A stretch of 64,000 nt of DNA from contig NZ_JASBRB010000001.1 in NCBI RefSeq assembly GCF_029960665.1, forward strand, positions 186,001 through 250,000, given 5' to 3'. Under the pieces are notes generated by a model. It saw nothing but the letters and a program-made list of their open reading frames with translations. It was not told where the DNA came from and ran no database searches. This document shows positions 56,443 through 64,000 of this stretch, in pieces (the stretch's first letter is position 1; every line of letters starts with the position of its first letter). The position numbers were made by a program, and so were the translations under genes. The DNA is from Pseudarthrobacter sp. AL07. Lineage in GTDB: Bacteria > Actinomycetota > Actinomycetes > Actinomycetales > Micrococcaceae.

Positions 56443-57447
56443 GTGCACCACACCGCCGCCATCCGAACGTCCCTCGCAGCCCTCGCCGGGGTGAGCCTGC
56501 TGCTCACCGCCTGCGGCTCCGGAGGCGGTGCACCGTCGGCGACGTCCGGCGCCGACTCATCTGCCGGCGTCGTCGACGTTGTGGCCTCCACCAACGTGTA
56601 CGGGGACATCGCCGCGATCATCGGCGGGGACAAAGTCAACGTCACCGCCATGATCACCAAGACCAGCCAGGACCCGCACTCCTACGAGGCCACCGCGCAG
56701 GACCGGCTGCTGGTCTCCAAAGCGGAACTGGTGATCGAGAACGGCGGCGGATACGACGCCTTCCTCCACAAGATGGCCGACGACAGCAACATCCCGCACA
56801 GCAATATCGTCACGGCCGTGGAGGTAGGCGGCCTGGCGCCGGAGGAAGCGCACGCCGATTCGTCGCCGTCGCCGTCGGTTAGCGAATCAGCCGACGAACA
56901 CGCGCACGAGCCCGGTGCATTCAACGAACACGCCTGGTACAGCCTGGATGCCATGGGTAAGCTGGCTGATTCGCTGGCGGCCAAACTGGGCGAACTCGAA
57001 CCGGGCTCTGCGGCCCTGTTCACATCCAATGCCGCAACCTTCAAAGCCGGGGTGGACGGCCTGGCCGGCAAGCTCGCCGCACTGAAGGCCAACGGAACAG
57101 GCGCAGCCGTGGCCGTGACCGAACCTGTCCCGCTGTACCTGCTCGAGGCAGCCGGGCTGGAGAACAAGACTCCGGCCGACTACACCGCCGCGATCGAGGA
57201 AGGGTCGGATGTTCCGCCCGCGGCGCTGAAGGCAGCCACGGACCTGGCCGGGTCCAAGGACATCAGGTTCCTGGCCTACAACGCGCAGACAGAGGGACCC
57301 CAGACGCAGGCGCTGAAAAAGGCAGCCGAAGCAGCCGGCGTTCCCGTCATTGACTTCAGCGAAACACTGCCTGAGGGCAAGACGTACCTGCAATGGATGA
57401 CGGACAATGTTGACAACGTCAGCAAAGTTTTGGAGACAAATAGTTGA
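56443..57447 (+). CDS. znuA: Zinc ABC transporter substrate-binding lipoprotein
   Basis: 334 residues from GTG 56443. A lipobox LLTACGS sits at about 20-26 after a signal sequence, so the mature protein is a membrane-anchored lipoprotein. It belongs to the metal-binding SBP family A-1. The His-rich loop DEHAHEPGAFNEHAWYSLDAM is probably the zinc-sampling loop. Two other metal ligands appear at DPHSYEA and near the C-terminal IDFSET. A Zur-like box lies upstream, and znuC overlaps at the end. Confidence 0.93.
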   Translation: MHHTAAIRTSLAALAGVSLLLTACGSGGGAPSATSGADSSAGVVDVVASTNVYGDIAAIIGGDKVNVTAMITKTSQDPHSYEATAQDRLLVSKAELVIENGGGYDAFLHKMADDSNIPHSNIVTAVEVGGLAPEEAHADSSPSPSVSESADEHAHEPGAFNEHAWYSLDAMGKLADSLAAKLGELEPGSAALFTSNAATFKAGVDGLAGKLAALKANGTGAAVAVTEPVPLYLLEAAGLENKTPADYTAAIEEGSDVPPAALKAATDLAGSKDIRFLAYNAQTEGPQTQALKKAAEAAGVPVIDFSETLPEGKTYLQWMTDNVDNVSKVLETNS

Positions 57448-58259
57448 AACCGGTGGTCAGCCTCCGCGGGGCGTCCCTGCAGTTCGGCAAACGCTTGCTC
57501 TGGGAGGATCTCGACCTGGACATCAGGCCCGGTGAGTTTTTCGCCGTCCTGGGTCCCAACGGCAGCGGAAAGACCAGCTTCCTCAAGGTTCTCCTGGGCC
57601 TGCAGGAACTGCAGTCCGGCCGGGCCACGCTTGGCGACCGTCCCGTGGAGCGGGGCAGTAACCTGATCGGCTACATTCCGCAGCAGAAATCCTTTGCTCC
57701 GGACACCCCCATGCGTGCCCGGGACCTGGTGGGGCTGGGCGTGGACGGCCACCGCTGGGGCCTGCGGCTGGGCAAGTCCCGGGCAAACCGCAGGATCGAT
57801 GAGCTTCTTGAACTGGTGGGCGCCAGTGACTACGCCAAAGTCCCGGTGGGCCAGCTCTCCGGCGGCGAGCAGCAGCGCCTCCGGGTGGCACAGGCGCTGG
57901 CCACGGACCCCAAGGTCCTCCTCTGCGACGAACCGTTGCTGTCCCTGGACCTGCACCACCAGCAGGCCGTCAGCGCGCTGATCAACAAGCAGTGCCATGC
58001 CCAGAACAGCGCGGTGGTTTTTGTCACCCATGAAATCAACCCCATCATCGACTATGTTGACCGGGTGCTGTACCTGGCCGGCGGGCGGTTCCGCGTGGGG
58101 ACCCCGGAAGAGGTCATGACCACCGATGTCCTGTCAGCGCTGTACGGCAGCCACGTGGAAGTCATCCACGCGAACGGGCGCATCGTCGTCGTCGGCCTTC
58201 CCGACGCAACCACGCACCACCATGCCGATGTCCACGCAACGGTTGGGGAGGTGGCCTGA
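57444..58259 (+). CDS. znuC: Zinc ABC transporter ATP-binding protein
   Basis: 271 residues from TTG 57444 (GGAG eight bases before). Walker A is LGPNGSGKTSF, the signature [15 protein letters not shown] and Walker B VLLCDEPLLSLDL. The C-terminus is His-rich (THHHADVHA), often seen in zinc proteins. It overlaps both neighbours. The partner of ZnuA and ZnuB. Confidence 0.93.
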   Translation: MKPVVSLRGASLQFGKRLLWEDLDLDIRPGEFFAVLGPNGSGKTSFLKVLLGLQELQSGRATLGDRPVERGSNLIGYIPQQKSFAPDTPMRARDLVGLGVDGHRWGLRLGKSRANRRIDELLELVGASDYAKVPVGQLSGGEQQRLRVAQALATDPKVLLCDEPLLSLDLHHQQAVSALINKQCHAQNSAVVFVTHEINPIIDYVDRVLYLAGGRFRVGTPEEVMTTDVLSALYGSHVEVIHANGRIVVVGLPDATTHHHADVHATVGEVA

Positions 58260-59134
58260 TGGATGCGGACAGCATCATCGGAGCGATCTTCAGCTTCGAG
58301 AACTACGGCGAGCTGCTGGTGCTGGTCCAGAACTCCCTCTGGGCCGGGGCCGTGCTGGGCCTGCTGGGCGGGCTGGTGGGCACCTTCGTGATGAAACGGG
58401 ACCTGGCGTTCGCCGTCCATGGCATCTCAGAACTCTCTTTCGGCGGGGCCGCGTTCGCGCTCCTGATCGGCGCGGACATCGTGCTTGGCTCGCTGATCGG
58501 CTCGGTGGCGGCGGCGCTGCTCCTAGGCGTGATGGGCGTCCGGGCCCGGGACAAAAACTCCATCATCGGGGTGATCATGCCCTTCGGGCTTGGGCTCGGC
58601 ATCCTGTTCCTGTCGCTCTACCAAGGCCGTGCGGCCAACAAATTCGGGCTGCTTACGGGGCAGATTGTCTCCGTGGACACCGTCCAGCTCCAGGTCCTCG
58701 CCGGCGCCGCCGTGCTGGTCATCGCAGCCCTGGTGGCCATCTGGCGCCCGCTGAACTTTGCCAGCGTTGATCCCGAACTGGCCGAAGCCCGCGGGGTGCC
58801 CGTGCGGACACTCGCGCTGATCTTTATGGTCCTGCTGGGAGTCAGCGTAGCGCTGTCCATCCAGGTGGTGGGGGCGCTCCTGGTACTGGCATTGCTGATC
58901 ACTCCGGCAGCCGCGGCGCTCCGCGTGACCTCCGTTCCGGTGGCCGTGGTGGCCCTCAGCGTTGTTTTTGCCGTCACGGCTACGGTGGGCGGAATCCTGC
59001 TGGCCCTGGGTGGGCGGATCCCCATCAGCCCCTATGTCACCACGCTGTCGTTCCTGATCTACGTGGTGTGCCGCGTCGTGGGCAGTGTCCGCGCCAAGAA
59101 GGGCATCAACGGCCGTCTGGTGCACGCCCGCTGA
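58259..59134 (+). CDS. znuB: Zinc ABC transporter permease
   Basis: 291 residues with seven to nine hydrophobic segments. It belongs to the ABC-3 family (VGTFVMKRDLAFAVHGISELSFGGAAF is the conserved motif). The ATG shares its A with the znuC stop. It ends the operon, followed by a large inverted repeat and the zur gene facing it. Confidence 0.93.
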   Translation: MDADSIIGAIFSFENYGELLVLVQNSLWAGAVLGLLGGLVGTFVMKRDLAFAVHGISELSFGGAAFALLIGADIVLGSLIGSVAAALLLGVMGVRARDKNSIIGVIMPFGLGLGILFLSLYQGRAANKFGLLTGQIVSVDTVQLQVLAGAAVLVIAALVAIWRPLNFASVDPELAEARGVPVRTLALIFMVLLGVSVALSIQVVGALLVLALLITPAAAALRVTSVPVAVVALSVVFAVTATVGGILLALGGRIPISPYVTTLSFLIYVVCRVVGSVRAKKGINGRLVHAR

Positions 59135-59149
59135 CACCACCTCCGCCGG

Positions 59150-59212
59150 GAGTTTTTGTCCAGATAATGCATCCAAATGGCCCCCGAACGTCGATTATCT
59201 GGACAAAAACTC
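59150..59212. repeat. 19-bp perfect inverted repeat between znuB and zur
   Basis: Arms 59150-59168 and 59194-59212 are exact reverse complements (GAGTTTTTGTCCAGATAAT), with a 25-base loop. Each arm carries a TTTTT/AAAAA run. It lies between two convergent genes, so it can end both transcripts, but the arms are longer and the loop larger than a standard terminator. A dispersed genomic repeat (REP-like) is an alternative. Confidence 0.85.
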
Positions 59213-59249
59213 GGGGGAGTGGGTGGAGTTGTTGCGGCAGCGCTGGCTG

Positions 59250-59732
59250 TCAGAGCTTGCCGGCGGCCCTGAGGGCGGTGCAGTCCGGGCACAGGCCGAA
59301 GATCTCCACGGTGTGAGCCACCTCGGTGTAGCCGTGTTCGGTGGCGATCCGGGCCGCCCAGGTTTCCACCGCCGGAGCCTCTACTTCCACGGCTTTCCCG
59401 CAGTTGCGGCACAGCAGATGGTGGTGATGCCCGGTAACAGCGCAGCGCCGGTAGACGGCTTCGCCCTCGCCGTTGCGCAGGACGTCCACGAGGCCGTCGT
59501 CCGCGAGGGACTGCAGGATCCGGTACGCCGTTGCCAGTGAAACTGAGACGCCCTTGTTCTGCAGGATGCGGTAGAGCTCCTGCGTGCTGACGAAGTCATC
59601 CAGCTCGTCCAGGGCAGCGCTGACGGCTACACGCTGCTTGGTGACGCGCTGCTCCTTGCCGGGCGCGCCGACGGTTCCTGCGCCGGATGCAGCGTTCGAC
59701 GGCGTCGCGTCAGCTTTGGTGCCGAACGGCAT
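59250..59732 (-). CDS. zur: Fur-family zinc uptake regulator Zur
   Basis: 160 residues from ATG 59732 (or 171 from TTG 59765; the shorter is taken for the ATG). It is a winged helix (QRVAVSAALDELDDFVSTQELYRIL, ATAYRILQSLADDGLV) followed by HHHHLLCRNCGKAVEVE and CPDCTALRAAG, the two zinc CxxC motifs. It should repress znuABC when zinc-bound; the candidate box is at 56365. The N-terminal 25 residues are a low-complexity extension. Confidence 0.9.
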   Translation of the reverse strand: MPFGTKADATPSNAASGAGTVGAPGKEQRVTKQRVAVSAALDELDDFVSTQELYRILQNKGVSVSLATAYRILQSLADDGLVDVLRNGEGEAVYRRCAVTGHHHHLLCRNCGKAVEVEAPAVETWAARIATEHGYTEVAHTVEIFGLCPDCTALRAAGKL

Positions 59733-59842
59733 GAACGTACTCGCTTCCCTGAGGGACGGTGGCAATCATCCAGATTACCAGCCGGGAGCGCGCCGCCGGA
59801 CGTGCCTTGGACAGGCTTGGGGCCGGACCCTAGGCTGGCGCT

Positions 59843-60499
59843 ATGAAGCTGACAAAATACACCCACGCATGCGTCCGGCTTGAGCAGGACGGCCGGGTGC
59901 TGGTGCTGGATCCGGGAACATACTCCGAGACCGCCGAAGCCCTGGCCGGGGCGCAGGCCGTGCTCATCACCCACGAGCACGGCGATCATGTGGATATGCC
60001 GGCCATGGTCAACGCCCTGCAGGGCTCGGACGGGCTGGCGGTCTTCGCGCCGGCCGGAGTGGCCGACCACTTGCGGGAAGAGGCACCCCAGGTGGCAGCC
60101 CGGATCCACACCGTTGAACCCGGCTCGACTTTTGACGCGGCCGGCTTCAACGTGCGCAGCTTCGGCGGACAGCACGCACTGATCCATCCACAGGTTCCCA
60201 TCGTGGCCAACATCGGCTACCTGGTGGACGGCAACTTGTACCACCCGGGGGACTCTTTCATCATCCCGGACGGCCTCAGCGTGCAGACGCTGCTGGTTCC
60301 GATCCACGCACCGTGGAGCAAAGTCAGCGAGGTGGTGGATTTTGTCATCGCCGTGCGGGCCCCCCGTGCCTTCCAGATCCACGACGGGCTGCTGAACGAA
60401 ACCGGCCTGAAGGTTGCAGAATCCCACGTGGCCCGGCTGGGCCGGAAATACGGTACCGAGTACACCCGCCTTACCCCGCGGGAATCGGTGGAGATCTGA
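59843..60499 (+). CDS. Metallo-beta-lactamase-fold hydrolase
   Basis: 218 residues. It contains THEHGDHVD (the HxHxDH metal motif), a further conserved His in FGGQHALIHPQVP, and an Asp in LYHPGDSF, followed by the C-terminal His in FQIHDGLLNE. It belongs to the UlaG-like group of MBL-fold hydrolases, whose substrates are varied. It stands alone between divergent zur and convergent cds1. Function not assigned. Confidence 0.85.
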   Translation: MKLTKYTHACVRLEQDGRVLVLDPGTYSETAEALAGAQAVLITHEHGDHVDMPAMVNALQGSDGLAVFAPAGVADHLREEAPQVAARIHTVEPGSTFDAAGFNVRSFGGQHALIHPQVPIVANIGYLVDGNLYHPGDSFIIPDGLSVQTLLVPIHAPWSKVSEVVDFVIAVRAPRAFQIHDGLLNETGLKVAESHVARLGRKYGTEYTRLTPRESVEI

Positions 60500-60506
60500 A
60501 CAGCAG

Positions 60507-61586
60507 CTACGCGCTCCAGACGCCGGTCTCGAAGAACCGGCGGATGACGTCCTCATGCGGCTCGGGGTCCAGGCCCTGGCCGGACAGCCATACCGGATTG
60601 TAGTAGTTGCCGGCATAGCGGTCCCCGCCGTCGCACATCAACGACACAATGCTGCCGCGCTGTCCCGCGGCGACCATTTCCGCCATGAGTTGCCAGACAC
60701 CCCACAGGTTGGTGCCGGTGGACGGTCCGGCATGCAGGTCGGCGACCGTGCGCAGGTGCCGCATGGCCGCGATGGACGCGGCATCCGGGACCTGGATCAT
60801 GTGGTCGATGACGGCGGGCACAAAGCTCGGTTCCATCCGCGGGCGGCCGATGCCTTCGATCCGTGAGGGCAGGCCGGTGCTGGTCCCGCCGGCACCGTTC
60901 ACCCAGCCGGGATAAAATGCGGAATTCTCCGGGTCCACCACCGCAAGGCGCGTGTTGTGGCCGCGGTAGCGCAGGTAGCGGCCGATGGTCGCGCTTGTGC
61001 CGCCGGTCCCCGCGCCCACCACGATCCAGTGCGGAACGGGGTGTTCCTCCATCGCCAACTGCCCGAAGATGGACTCCGCAATGTTGTTGTTGCCGCGCCA
61101 GTCCGTGGCCCGCTCCGCGTAGGTGAACTGGTCCATGTAGTGGCCGTTGGACGTGGCAGCGACGTCCGCCGCCGCGGCGTAGACCTCTGAGGCATGGTCA
61201 ACCAACAGGCACGAGCCGCCGAACTGTTCGATCAGCGCGATCTTCTCCGGGCTCGTCGTGCGGGTCATTACTGCCACGAACGGCAGCCCCAGGAGCTGCG
61301 CGAAGTATGCCTCCGAGACCGCGGTGCTGCCGCTGGAAGCCTCTACGATGGTGGTACCCTCGCGGATCCAGCCGTTGACCAGGCCAAAGAGGAACAGCGA
61401 GCGGGCCAGCCGGTGCTTGAGGCTCCCCGAACGGTGCGTGGATTCGTCCTTGAGGTAAAGCTGGACACCCCAGTGCTCCGGCAGCGGTACCGAATAGAGG
61501 TGGGTATCGGCAGACCGGTTGTTTTCTGCATTTACTTTTCGGATGGCCTCATCAGCCCAGGCCCGGTCCGCGCTCGCGTTCTTCAC
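60507..61586 (-). CDS. cds1: PLP-dependent L-cysteine desulfhydrase (Cds1-like)
   Basis: 359 residues, fold type II PLP enzyme like cysteine synthases. It contains [20 protein letters not shown] with the PLP lysine, [19 protein letters not shown], and [16 protein letters not shown] for the phosphate. The long N-terminus and the lack of a cysteine-synthase substrate loop match Mycobacterium tuberculosis Cds1 (Rv3684), which degrades cysteine to H2S, ammonia and pyruvate. It starts GTG 61586. It is divergent from the sulfurtransferase gene, so the two sulfur enzymes share a 94-base promoter region. Confidence 0.85.
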   Translation of the reverse strand: MKNASADRAWADEAIRKVNAENNRSADTHLYSVPLPEHWGVQLYLKDESTHRSGSLKHRLARSLFLFGLVNGWIREGTTIVEASSGSTAVSEAYFAQLLGLPFVAVMTRTTSPEKIALIEQFGGSCLLVDHASEVYAAAADVAATSNGHYMDQFTYAERATDWRGNNNIAESIFGQLAMEEHPVPHWIVVGAGTGGTSATIGRYLRYRGHNTRLAVVDPENSAFYPGWVNGAGGTSTGLPSRIEGIGRPRMEPSFVPAVIDHMIQVPDAASIAAMRHLRTVADLHAGPSTGTNLWGVWQLMAEMVAAGQRGSIVSLMCDGGDRYAGNYYNPVWLSGQGLDPEPHEDVIRRFFETGVWSA

Positions 61587-61680
61587 CCAACCAGCCTACC
61601 GGCGGCCCTCCCCGCCGGCCGCTTTGCCGGAGCTAGAGTTGGATCAGGAACTACACACCCCGGAATTGCCAAGGAGAACG

Positions 61681-62556
61681 ATGGGTCCACTGATAGATGT
61701 CCCGGCTTTGGCGGCGCGTTTCGACGCCGGCCAGCGAACCGTGGTGCTGGACGTCCGCTGGGCGCTGGGAGACCCGCGCAGCCGGGAAAACTACCTTGGA
61801 GGGCACCTCCCGGGCGCAGTTTTTGTGGACCTTTCCACCGAGTTGGCGACGCCGGCCACTCCGGCCCGCGGCAGGCACCCGTTGCCCACCCACGACGAGT
61901 TCCAGGAAACTGCCAGGCGCTGGGGGATCAACAACGGCGACGTCGTGGTGGCTTACGACAACAGCGGCAACATGGCTGCCGCCCGCCTCTGGTGGATGCT
62001 CCGGAACGCCGGGTTCCAGGGCGTATACCTGCTCGACGGCGGCCTGGCAGCCTGGCGGGACGCCGGACGGCCGCTGGATGCCGGACCGGTGGACGCCGCC
62101 GTCGGGCGTGTTTCCTTTGATGTTTCCCCCGCTGGAGGCTGGATGCCCAGCATCGACGCGGCCGGAGCGGCAGACTGGCCCGCAACTGGCGTCCTCCTGG
62201 ATGCCCGGGCCGGCGAAAGGTACCGGGGAGAATTTGAACCCGTTGACCCCCGTGCCGGCCACATTCCGGGCGCCCGCAGCGCTCCAACAACGGAGAACGT
62301 GGACGGGGCCGGCCTCTTCCTGCCGGCCGACCTGCTGCGGCGCCGGTTCGAGCACCTAGGCGTCCGCGACGGCGTCCCCGTGGCCGTGTACTGCGGCTCG
62401 GGCGTGACCGCCGCCCATGAGGTGGCCGCCCTCGAAATCGCCGGATTCCAGGCCGCGCTCTATCCGGGATCCTTCTCGGAATGGTCCAACAACTCGGCCC
62501 GGCCGGTGGCCACGGGAAGCGGCCCGAGCGGCCATGCGGCGGCCCGCGGGGGGTAG
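61681..62556 (+). CDS. Thiosulfate/3-mercaptopyruvate sulfurtransferase
   Basis: 291 residues from ATG 61681 with AAGGAG four bases upstream. It has two rhodanese domains. The C-terminal one carries VAVYCGSGVTAAHEVAALE with the catalytic Cys in CGSGVTA (TST-type rather than the CGTGVTA of typical MST). The N-terminal domain has LDVRWALGDPRSRENYLGGHLPGA. Functions in cysteine or cyanide sulfur transfer. It is divergent from the Cds1-like gene. Confidence 0.92.
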   Translation: MGPLIDVPALAARFDAGQRTVVLDVRWALGDPRSRENYLGGHLPGAVFVDLSTELATPATPARGRHPLPTHDEFQETARRWGINNGDVVVAYDNSGNMAAARLWWMLRNAGFQGVYLLDGGLAAWRDAGRPLDAGPVDAAVGRVSFDVSPAGGWMPSIDAAGAADWPATGVLLDARAGERYRGEFEPVDPRAGHIPGARSAPTTENVDGAGLFLPADLLRRRFEHLGVRDGVPVAVYCGSGVTAAHEVAALEIAGFQAALYPGSFSEWSNNSARPVATGSGPSGHAAARGG

Positions 62557-62565
62557 CGTCGAAGG

Positions 62566-62880
62566 ATGACCCCGGGACGCCCCGTACCGCCGCCCCTTGC
62601 CCACCCCGTTGTGCGAGAGCTGCCTGGACGGCCTGGGACAGTACTGCGAAAGCGGGCTGACCGGGAGCTACGGCGCCAAGGATCCACGCAACGGCGACGC
62701 CATCACCCAGGGCGGCTACGGACCTTTCCCTCAGATCGACCTCATCATTGACACCGTGGCCGCGCCGCACGACCTGAATCCGATCTTCCGTACCCTGCGC
62801 GTGGACGGTGCGCTGTTCCAGCTGGGCTTGCCGTCCGACGCCATGCCGTCGGTCAACCCCGGAACCCTGATCAGGCGCCG
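62566..62880 (+). pseudogene. Decayed zinc alcohol dehydrogenase (internal deletions)
   Basis: The start reads MTPGRPVPPPLAHP, matching the first residues of the intact alcohol dehydrogenase at 63319. After a deletion and frame change it continues as CESCLDGLGQYCESG, matching the structural-zinc block of that gene (residues about 130-150). A second deletion joins GGY to FPQIDLIIDTVAAPHDLNP, the C-terminal third of the family, and the frame ends in IRRR near 62875. Only about 110 of roughly 350 codons remain. This is a degenerate relative, not a functional gene. Confidence 0.85.
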
Positions 62881-62883
62881 GGC

Positions 62884-63225
62884 CAGGGCAACGGGCTCCT
62901 CGACATCGTGGGACTCTCATCCTGCGCGGACAAACCATCCTGCGCGGACAAACGCCCGCACCAGCTCTCCGGCGGACATCGCCAACGGGTCAACATCGCC
63001 CGCGCCCGGATGGGAGACCCCAGAATCCTGCTTGTCGACGAACCCACGGCAGCTCTGGACCACGAACGCAGCGACTCCATCGTCCGGCTGCTGCGCCGCG
63101 TCACCGACGACTTTATGGTTGCCACCGTTATGGTCACGCACAACACCGAATTCGTCCCGCTGATCGACGCCGTGGCCACCATGCGCGACGGTCACCTCAC
63201 TGCCCCCGTGCTGACGGTGGCCTGA
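62884..63225 (+). pseudogene. C-terminal fragment of an ABC transporter ATPase
   Basis: The frame of 62884-63225 reads NGLLDIVGLSS, then QLSGGHRQRVNIARARMG (signature motif; H replaces the usual Q/E) and ILLVDEPTAALD (Walker B), ending with the H-loop VMVTHNTEFVPL and MRDGHL. The Walker A half is missing, so it is about 40% of an ABC ATPase of the LolD/macrolide-exporter class. The sequence before the signature holds an 18-base tandem duplication. It directly follows the decayed alcohol dehydrogenase. Confidence 0.8.
62918..62953 (+). repeat. 18-bp tandem duplication
   Basis: CATCCTGCGCGGACAAAC at 62918-62935 is repeated exactly at 62936-62953. In the ABC fragment this doubles the run SCADK-P/R. 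Its perfection indicates a recent slip. Confidence 0.92.
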
Positions 63226-63318
63226 GGCTGCGCCCCGGTTCCGGGGAAAACTACTGGCCGGTATCGCTCTGAGCGGACGAATTAGATAACGGTACGGCAA
63301 CGGGCGTAACGTCAGATT

Positions 63319-64000
63319 ATGACTCCCGGACGACCCGTACCCCCGCCCCTCGCCACGCCCCTTCCCGAGCTGGGCGACGTCCCGCTGAACGATAACGTCC
63401 AGGCTGACGGCAGCACCCTCGTTGCAGCCTACGGCGCCACAGCCCCTGACAGCGGCCTGGTTCCGCTGACCGTTGCACGCCGTGCACCCAAGGCCGACGA
63501 CGTCGAGATTTCCATCGACTTCGTCGGCCTGTGCCACTCCGATGTCCACGCCACCCGCGGTGAATGGGGCGGCGACACGTACCCGCTCGTTCCGGGCCAC
63601 GAAATCGTCGGCCGTGTCAGCCGTGTCGGCTCCGACGTCGACGACTTCGCGGTCGGTGACCGCGTCGGCGTCGGCTGCATAGTCGATTCCTGCCGCGAAT
63701 GTGAGGCCTGCCTCGACGGCCTCGAGCAGTACTGCGAAAACGGCATGATCGGCACCTACGGCGCCCAAGACCCGCGCAACGCCGACGCCGTCACCCAGGG
63801 CGGCTATTCCACCTCCATCGTGGTGGACCGCAACTATGTTCTGACCATCCCGGAGGGTCTGGACCCGGCCGCCGCGGCGCCGCTGCTCTGCGCCGGCGTG
63901 ACGTCCTACTCGCCGCTGAACCACTTTGAGGTCGAAGAGGGCGACGTCGTTGGTGTCGTTGGCCTCGGCGGACTCGGCCACCTGGCCGTCAAGATCGCCA
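63319..64000 (+). CDS. Zinc-dependent alcohol dehydrogenase (3' end beyond window)
   Basis: About 227 codons are present and open to the window end. It begins MTPGRPVPPPLATP and has GLCHSDVHATRGEWGG (catalytic Cys-His), VPGHEIVGRVSRVGSDV, and IVDSCRECEACLDGLEQYC (four Cys of the structural zinc), then VVGVVGLGGLGHLAVKIA, the NAD(P) glycine motif. It is a cinnamyl-alcohol-dehydrogenase-type medium-chain dehydrogenase. The decayed relative at 62566 shares its N-terminus and zinc block. The C-terminal domain is beyond the window. Confidence 0.9.
   Translation, partial: MTPGRPVPPPLATPLPELGDVPLNDNVQADGSTLVAAYGATAPDSGLVPLTVARRAPKADDVEISIDFVGLCHSDVHATRGEWGGDTYPLVPGHEIVGRVSRVGSDVDDFAVGDRVGVGCIVDSCRECEACLDGLEQYCENGMIGTYGAQDPRNADAVTQGGYSTSIVVDRNYVLTIPEGLDPAAAAPLLCAGVTSYSPLNHFEVEEGDVVGVVGLGGLGHLAVKIA

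Overview
The window is high-GC DNA from an actinobacterium, most likely a Micrococcaceae member close to Arthrobacter/Pseudarthrobacter. The evidence is the tmRNA tag (AKSNRTDFALAA), the 2-oxoglutarate decarboxylase with a fused succinyltransferase-like domain, the bL37 mini-gene, SigH/RsrA, a SAM-IV riboswitch, and gene starts rich in GTG and TTG. This placement rests on family knowledge, not on a database search. I found no tRNA, rRNA, insertion sequence, prophage or CRISPR array.

Region 1 (1-22.8 kb) is a cell-surface glycan locus. It opens with the 3' end of glf, then a GlfT2-like galactofuranosyltransferase and a Wzm/Wzt-type ABC exporter, all overlapping or abutting. Next come a broken acyltransferase/SGNH gene, a large DUF6541 membrane protein, rmlA, an intact acyltransferase, two opposed blocks of glycosyltransferases with an epimerase and a DUF2304 protein, rmlB and a fused rmlC-rmlD, and a Wzx-like flippase. 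The region ends with a secreted GH25 muramidase carrying four copies of a C-terminal module. Together these suggest a galactofuranose polymer plus a rhamnose-containing surface polysaccharide.

Region 2 (23-27.8 kb) is a compact Tad/Flp pilus-type locus: a CpaF-like ATPase, TadB and TadC, a small pilin-like protein and three TadE/TadG-like pseudopilins. Region 3 (27.9-33.4 kb) is conserved core: prfB, ftsE, ftsX, a coiled-coil M23 endopeptidase, smpB and ssrA, closed by a strong terminator.

Region 4 (33.5-41.6 kb) is mixed. It holds a decayed HtrA-like protease, a 37-residue basic protein, a secreted protein with three 123-residue repeats, a DtxR-crcB-crcB unit, a methyltransferase, and a class V aminotransferase behind a SAM-IV riboswitch with an apparent built-in terminator.

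Region 5 (41.7-53.4 kb) holds hisN, rsgA, aroA, a DoxX-like protein, sigH-rsrA (with a candidate SigH-type promoter), bL37, a PadR-DUF4097 pair with paired operator-like repeats, an SGNH hydrolase and kgd. Region 6 (53.7-64 kb) holds two CNNM/CorC-type membrane proteins behind a structured leader, the znuA-znuC-znuB zinc uptake operon facing zur, a metallo-hydrolase, a Cds1-like cysteine desulfhydrase, a rhodanese, and a scar made of a decayed alcohol dehydrogenase plus an ABC-ATPase fragment. An intact alcohol dehydrogenase paralogue then runs off the end.

No wholly new defence or mobile system is evident. The most interesting signals are the possible two-isoform arrangement of sigH, the SAM-IV control of a class V aminotransferase, the GH25 module array, the structured leader before the CNNM operon, the PadR operator pair and several recent gene-decay scars.
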